NCBI GenBank assembly: GCA_014360465.1
Contig: JACIXQ010000023.1
Location: 1 to 32,985 of the forward strand
DNA: 32,985 nt
DNA from: a bacterium
Lineage (GTDB): Bacteria; Armatimonadota; JACIXR01
Reading direction: 5' to 3'
The notes under the pieces: generated by a model
The model's input: only the letters and a program-made list of their open reading frames with translations
Told to the model about the DNA's origin: nothing
Databases searched by the model: none
Position numbers and translations under genes: made by a program
In this document: one piece after another, positions 28,595-32,985 of the stretch
Numbering within the stretch: position 1 is the stretch's first letter
Layout of the letters: the number at the start of each line of letters is the position of its first letter

Positions 28595-29682
28595 TTAATA
28601 ATGTTGACTATTCTTTGTGCAGTTTTCCCATCCCAAAGAGGGGGAATATTCCCCGTTTTCCACTTTCCAGACAAAATCCGTTCAACGCTACTGAAAATCT
28701 TCCTTCTATCCCTGCCCACAACCTCATTTGTCCCTAATTCCACCGTTACCACCCACTCCGTTTCCTCTCGCAAAGTTAAGCAAGGAATCGCAAGAAAGGT
28801 TGTTTCCTCTTGCACCCCTCCAGAATCCGTTAGAACAAAGAGACTTTCTTTCACCAATTTCACAAAATCAACATAACCGAGAGGTTGAATGACCCTTATA
28901 TTATCGCCCAGCAAAGATTTCAAGTTAAATCTTTCCATAGCTTTGAGAGAGCGAGGATGGGCAGGAAAGATTATCGGAATAAAAGAAGATACTTCATTCA
29001 TTATCTCCAAAAGTTCTTTCAAATCTCTTTCCTCATCTACATTTGCCGGTCGATGGAGTGTTAATACGGCGTAGGATTTCTCCTCTATGCCCAACTTGTT
29101 AAGTATATCGGAGCTTTCCCATTTATCCTTGAGCATAAGAAGGGAATCAATCATTATGTTTCCTACAAAGAATATCTTCTCTTGGGAAATACCTTCTCTT
29201 AATAGGTTCTCGTTAGCATCTTGGCTCGGCGTGAAGAGAAAATCTGAAATAGCATCTGTAAGCAAACGATTTATTTCCTCTGGCATTCTTCTATTAAAAG
29301 AACGAAGCCCAGCTTCAATATGTGCTATGGGGATATGTAGCTTTACAGCACATAAGGCACAGGCAAGGGTTGAATTAACATCACCTACCACCACAACCAG
29401 GTCAGGAACATTCTTCAAAAGAATTTTTTCAAAAGAGAGCATAATTTTAGCAGTCTGTTCAGCGTGTGTACCTGAGCCAACACCCAAGTAAATGTCTGGA
29501 GGCGGTAGTTCCAAATCTCTGAAGAAAACATCGGAGAGATTGACATCATAATGTTGTCCTGTGTGAACAAGGAGTTGTTGGATTTGCCCTTTCATTTCTA
29601 TGGACAATTCTTCCATTGCCTTGTATAAAGGCGCAATTTTCATAAAGTTAGGTCTCGCTCCAACGACTTCAATAATCTTCAT
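28579..29682 (-). CDS. wecB: UDP-N-acetylglucosamine 2-epimerase (non-hydrolysing)
   Basis: MKIIEVVGARPNFMKIAPLYKAM; LVVVVGDVNSTLACALCAVKLHIPIAHIEAGLRSFNRRMPEEINRLLTDAISD; LTDSGGVQEETTFLAIPCLTLREETEW. Confidence 0.93.
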   Translation of the reverse strand: MKIIEVVGARPNFMKIAPLYKAMEELSIEMKGQIQQLLVHTGQHYDVNLSDVFFRDLELPPPDIYLGVGSGTHAEQTAKIMLSFEKILLKNVPDLVVVVGDVNSTLACALCAVKLHIPIAHIEAGLRSFNRRMPEEINRLLTDAISDFLFTPSQDANENLLREGISQEKIFFVGNIMIDSLLMLKDKWESSDILNKLGIEEKSYAVLTLHRPANVDEERDLKELLEIMNEVSSFIPIIFPAHPRSLKAMERFNLKSLLGDNIRVIQPLGYVDFVKLVKESLFVLTDSGGVQEETTFLAIPCLTLREETEWVVTVELGTNEVVGRDRRKIFSSVERILSGKWKTGNIPPLWDGKTAQRIVNIIKEHFC

Positions 29683-30020
29683 ATCTCTTCAGCAAATTTA
29701 TTTTAAAACTATGTTTGATAATATTCAAGCCAGCCTCTTTTTTCAGAAGTGTTTTTTCAAAGCCAACATCCAATAAGCGAATAAACAAAACAATATTTCA
29801 AAACAATTTATTATTAGAAATGAAATGACGGATAAGATGGGATTTTCCAACATATTTGACTTCCTCCCAAATACATCAAACGCTTCCCTCGTCTGTTTGA
29901 GCGCCTCTCACCCTAAAAAAACAAAGGTTTGAAAATCTGGGAAAGCAAAGGAGAAAGCGAATTTGCTCACTATATCTATTGCGGGATGTTTCACTAAACT
30001 TGCTTGGCAAGGTTAATTAT

Positions 30021-30049
30021 TTGACATTGATATTATCAAGATATATAAT
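30021..30049 (+). promoter_or_regulatory. Consensus sigma70-type promoter for tRNA-Asn
   Basis: TTGACA (30021-30026), 17-nt spacer, TATAAT (30044-30049), 13 nt before the tRNA 5' end. Confidence 0.88.
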
Positions 30050-30062
30050 TTCAAATTGGGTT

Positions 30063-30137
30063 TCCGGGGTAGCTCAACGGCAGAGCGGCTGGCTGTTAAC
30101 CAGCGGGCTGCAGGTTCGAGTCCTGCCCCCGGAGCCA
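30063..30137 (+). tRNA. tRNA-Asn (anticodon GTT), CCA encoded
   Basis: Acceptor TCCGGGG/CCCCGGA; D stem GCTC/GAGC; anticodon stem GCTGG-CTGTTAA-CCAGC; T arm GCAGG-TTCGAGT-CCTGC; GCCA end. Confidence 0.95.
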
Positions 30138-30210
30138 GTGATCTTAAATAGGGAGAGGAATTACGAGAGTAATCAGGCACTATCCTAAGCTTATCAGCCT
30201 TTTCTGTTTA

Positions 30211-31224
30211 ATGGCTCTCGCCACCATATCGCTGTCAGCTTCGCAAAGAAAACAGGATATTCCCAATTTACCTATCACAAACAGAAATTTTTACCTTGGT
30301 ATCACCCCAAACCCTAAAAATTCCCACAATAGTAGTTTTGATGACATTCTTAAGGCTTATGAAGAAGCCGGGCAAATTGCCGAAATAAGTATGATTTGGG
30401 TTAAAAATCAGGGAATCGGCGAATACGCTCTACTAAAGAAAAACAAGGTTATCACAGGAGTAAGAGTTTACGGTTTGATGCCCTTTATAACGCTAAATTT
30501 TGCCAAGATTGTAAGAGAGAAAGGCGGACTTAAATATGTGATAGATGCCCCTAAAGGTATTGAACCCAAGCTTTCCTCTGCCGACTTTCGGAAAGCTTGG
30601 GTTAATGAAGCAAAGAGCATAGCCAGGGAATTCAAACCCGAGTACTTTTCTCTTGGCAACGAAATCAACGATTACTTTTCCTTACATCCTGAGGAGTTCC
30701 CAGCGTATTTGTCCTTGATTAAAGATGCTTATCGGGAGATCAAAGAAGTTTCCCCAAAAACAAAGGTGCTCGTCGTTTTGTCCTATAATCACTTGATAGA
30801 GAATAATCAGTGGGAAATGCTTCGCCAGCTTTGTGACAAGCTGGACTTGATCGGGTTAACAACTTATCCATATAAGAATTATTCTTCCCCTGAAAAACTG
30901 CCGAAAGACTACTACTTGAGATTAAAGAAATATGTTGATAAACCTATTGCTTTTACGGAGATAGGTTGGAGTTCATCGGGAATTAATGGAGAGAAAACCC
31001 AAGCTGATTTCTTAGGCAGATTTCTTGAGCTTACAAAAGGGCTTAATATTGAAATGGTAAATTGGCTTTTCCTTCACGAGACAAAATTAGAGGGTATGAG
31101 CAGGTTTATTGTTTCTCCTGATGTTACAACGATTGCTTTGAAAAAATCCAACGGAGATAAAAAAGAGGTTTACTACCTCTGGCTACTTCTGAAACGGTTG
31201 AGGCGCGAAAAATTCCCGCAATGA
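30211..31224 (+). CDS. Glycoside-hydrolase-like TIM-barrel protein (clan GH-A-like, GH53-like); true start possibly upstream
   Basis: EYFSLGNEINDYF and KPIAFTEIGWSSSG resemble catalytic acid/base and nucleophile segments of clan GH-A; GLTTYPYKNY. Confidence 0.6.
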   Translation: MALATISLSASQRKQDIPNLPITNRNFYLGITPNPKNSHNSSFDDILKAYEEAGQIAEISMIWVKNQGIGEYALLKKNKVITGVRVYGLMPFITLNFAKIVREKGGLKYVIDAPKGIEPKLSSADFRKAWVNEAKSIAREFKPEYFSLGNEINDYFSLHPEEFPAYLSLIKDAYREIKEVSPKTKVLVVLSYNHLIENNQWEMLRQLCDKLDLIGLTTYPYKNYSSPEKLPKDYYLRLKKYVDKPIAFTEIGWSSSGINGEKTQADFLGRFLELTKGLNIEMVNWLFLHETKLEGMSRFIVSPDVTTIALKKSNGDKKEVYYLWLLLKRLRREKFPQ

Positions 31225-31931
31225 GCGATAAGACATCGGTATTCAACGAAGCGGATGTGAGGGCTTTCTACAGGCTCTTGAATCATAAGTATTTGACCGA
31301 ATTAAGGTTTTTGAAACGAGGATATTTCCCCGCTTATGCAATTGTCACCAACGAAGATGATTTCCTCAAGAAGTGCAAAGTCTGGAATGGGAAAAGGAAT
31401 ATATATGCTGGGCTGAGGGATAGAAGGGAAGGGATGAGGAAGTGCGCCAATTTCGGAGATATAATCGGCGTCCAGCTCCTTACACTGGATATAGACCCTC
31501 GCCGTCCAGCGGAAATCCCCTCAACCAAAGAAGAATTGGAAAGAGCTCTGGAAGTAGGTGAAGTCATAAGAAATTGGTTTGAAAGTCAGGGTTATATTCC
31601 CCCTATCAGAGCTATGACGGGAAACGGTGTCTGCCTTTATTTTTGCATTCCCTTTTTTGAGGTCAACGATGATAATAGAGACGAAATCACGAGACTGATA
31701 GAAAGATTTGAACAGAACTGTCGGGAGAAGTTCAAGCAGATTCTAAAAGATAAGGATTCCACCATAGATTCAATGTACGACCTACCAAGAATTGGGAAGG
31801 TTATAGGGACACTATCGGTTAAAGGGGAACATAGCGAAGAAAGACCCTGGCGGTTATCCTATTTTATAGACCCACCTACCAGAATTAATGATGAAAAGCT
31901 TCTAAAAAGTTTATTGCGAGGGACTCTTTAA
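31221..31931 (+). CDS. Archaeo-eukaryotic primase (AEP/PrimPol)-like small protein
   Basis: LLTLDIDPRRP (hDhD-like), IRAMTGNGVCLYFCIPF (position of the sxH-like motif), TIDSMYDLPRIGKVIGTLSVKGEHSEERPWRLSYF (third motif region); ATGA overlap with the upstream gene. Confidence 0.6.
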   Translation: MSDKTSVFNEADVRAFYRLLNHKYLTELRFLKRGYFPAYAIVTNEDDFLKKCKVWNGKRNIYAGLRDRREGMRKCANFGDIIGVQLLTLDIDPRRPAEIPSTKEELERALEVGEVIRNWFESQGYIPPIRAMTGNGVCLYFCIPFFEVNDDNRDEITRLIERFEQNCREKFKQILKDKDSTIDSMYDLPRIGKVIGTLSVKGEHSEERPWRLSYFIDPPTRINDEKLLKSLLRGTL

Positions 31932-32738
31932 TGGGGAAACGGACCGAGTTGGGCGCTGTAATTTGGAGACGGAAATTTTTGTGTTTCGTTTGGCTTGGTT
32001 TCCCAGCACCTTTTCCATAAAATAGCTCAGGGGCGTTCCACCATTTACCCTTACCCTTTTTAGTTTATAAATGTCCTCTATCTTATTTTCCCTGCCGGGA
32101 AGGGTTGAAACAGCTCCCTTATAGCCTGCCATCTTTACGAGATTTATCACTTGTTCGTTGAATCTACCAGCTGGATAAGATAGGAAGTATACTTTATGAC
32201 CCAATGCTTTTTCCAATATAACTTTGCTCTGATAAATCTCCTTCCACTGGTTTTGCATAGAAAGATGACAAAGGTTTTGATGGCTTACCGTATGAGAGCC
32301 CACTTCCCATCCCTGTGATTCAAGAAACTTTATATCCCACCAGTCAAGGTGTCCCGGTTTACCGATTTCGTTCGTTATAACGAATATCGTTGCCTTGAAG
32401 CCGAAGCTTTCAAGTATGGGATAGGCTTCCTGAATCACATCCTTATAGCCATCGTCAAAAGTTATGATGAATCTCTTCTCCCATTTCTTCTCAAAAAGTT
32501 GGTTAAGTGAAATGGTGCGATATCCAGCTTGGTAAAGGGCGTTCATCTGCTGAAAGAAGTCACTGGGTGTTACTGTAAGGATTTTTTCCAGCCTTTTTGC
32601 TTGCGGTGGGGGTATCCTGACATGATGGTACATCAAAATGGGAACTTCCTCCACGAACTCCTTATCGGAGTTCGTGGAAGCCAGCGATAACCCAATAGAA
32701 ATGAAAAGAGAAAACAAAAAATAAAATCTACTAAGCAT
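31911..32738 (-). CDS. Polysaccharide deacetylase (NodB-like) family protein, secreted
   Basis: VPILMYHHVRIPPP; RFIITFDDGYKDVIQEAYPILESFGFKATIFVITNEIG; WEVGSHTVSHQNL; LSYPAGRFNEQV. Confidence 0.9.
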   Translation of the reverse strand: MLSRFYFLFSLFISIGLSLASTNSDKEFVEEVPILMYHHVRIPPPQAKRLEKILTVTPSDFFQQMNALYQAGYRTISLNQLFEKKWEKRFIITFDDGYKDVIQEAYPILESFGFKATIFVITNEIGKPGHLDWWDIKFLESQGWEVGSHTVSHQNLCHLSMQNQWKEIYQSKVILEKALGHKVYFLSYPAGRFNEQVINLVKMAGYKGAVSTLPGRENKIEDIYKLKRVRVNGGTPLSYFMEKVLGNQAKRNTKISVSKLQRPTRSVSPLKSPSQ

Positions 32739-32985
32739 TTAACGATATATCGCTTGGTCAACTTTCACTGAAGGACTACATCGATGCTTCTGGTTTGCTA
32801 ATAAGTTATAATCTTTTGAGCACTTTTTCAAGTGCATCATTTAAACTTGGGTGTATTTGATAAACAAAAAAGGATTTTTCCCGAGTAGATAGTTAATGCC
32901 ATCTTTCCAATGACAAATATTTCCCAAAGGGACTCGTAATCTTTTTAAGGATTAATCTTGACAAGCTTTACACGATGAATTAAAA

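Noticed and set aside
28237-28737. 166-aa ORF as an intact gene
   Set aside because: Its 5' half is the frame-shifted transposase fossil and its 3' part is antisense to the wecB-like gene.
29979-30188. 69-aa + strand ORF
   Set aside because: Spans the tRNA-Asn gene and its promoter; spurious.
30063-32985. tRNA-Asn as an integration site for a mobile element
   Set aside because: No repeat of the tRNA 3' end (ggttcgagtcctgcccccggagcca) seen downstream and no integrase found in the window.
1-32985. CRISPR array or long tandem repeats
   Set aside because: No regularly spaced direct repeats noticed by eye on reading through.
32958-32985. Promoter-like TTGACA-N17-TAAAA at the window end
   Set aside because: The -10 element is cut off by the window edge and no downstream gene is visible.

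Overview
32,985 bp bacterial window with no rRNA and no CRISPR array. The combination of a DUF1559/H-X9-DG protein, a DUF6785-like membrane protein, DUF4838, a ceramidase-type enzyme and Gfo/Idh oxidoreductases suggests an Armatimonadota- or Planctomycetes-like genome; that is inference only. Left half (about 1-14.7 kb, + strand): a truncated DUF1559 gene, then a run of putatively secreted glycoside-hydrolase-like TIM-barrel proteins around a large polytopic membrane protein, a small decayed gene, a Gfo/Idh/MocA oxidoreductase, a neutral-ceramidase-like protein and a DUF4838 protein, ending in a strong bidirectional terminator. Middle (14.7-18.0 kb, - strand): nitroreductase, DUF6504-like, MTH1187-type thiamine-binding, SIS-domain and URO-D-like genes. 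Right half (18.5-29.7 kb, - strand): an exopolysaccharide cluster (wecB-like, DUF354, sugar transferase, NAD-epimerase, MurJ/MviN-like flippase, O-antigen ligase/polymerase, bi-domain oxidoreductase, alpha/alpha-barrel protein) interrupted by a decayed IS1595-like transposase. End: tRNA-Asn(GTT) with a perfect consensus promoter, then a glycosidase-like gene overlapping by ATGA with a small archaeo-eukaryotic-primase-like gene, and a convergent polysaccharide deacetylase. The best candidates for something undescribed are the glycosidase-like/primase-like pair and the 872-9662 secreted cluster. Everything was read by eye and no database search was run.
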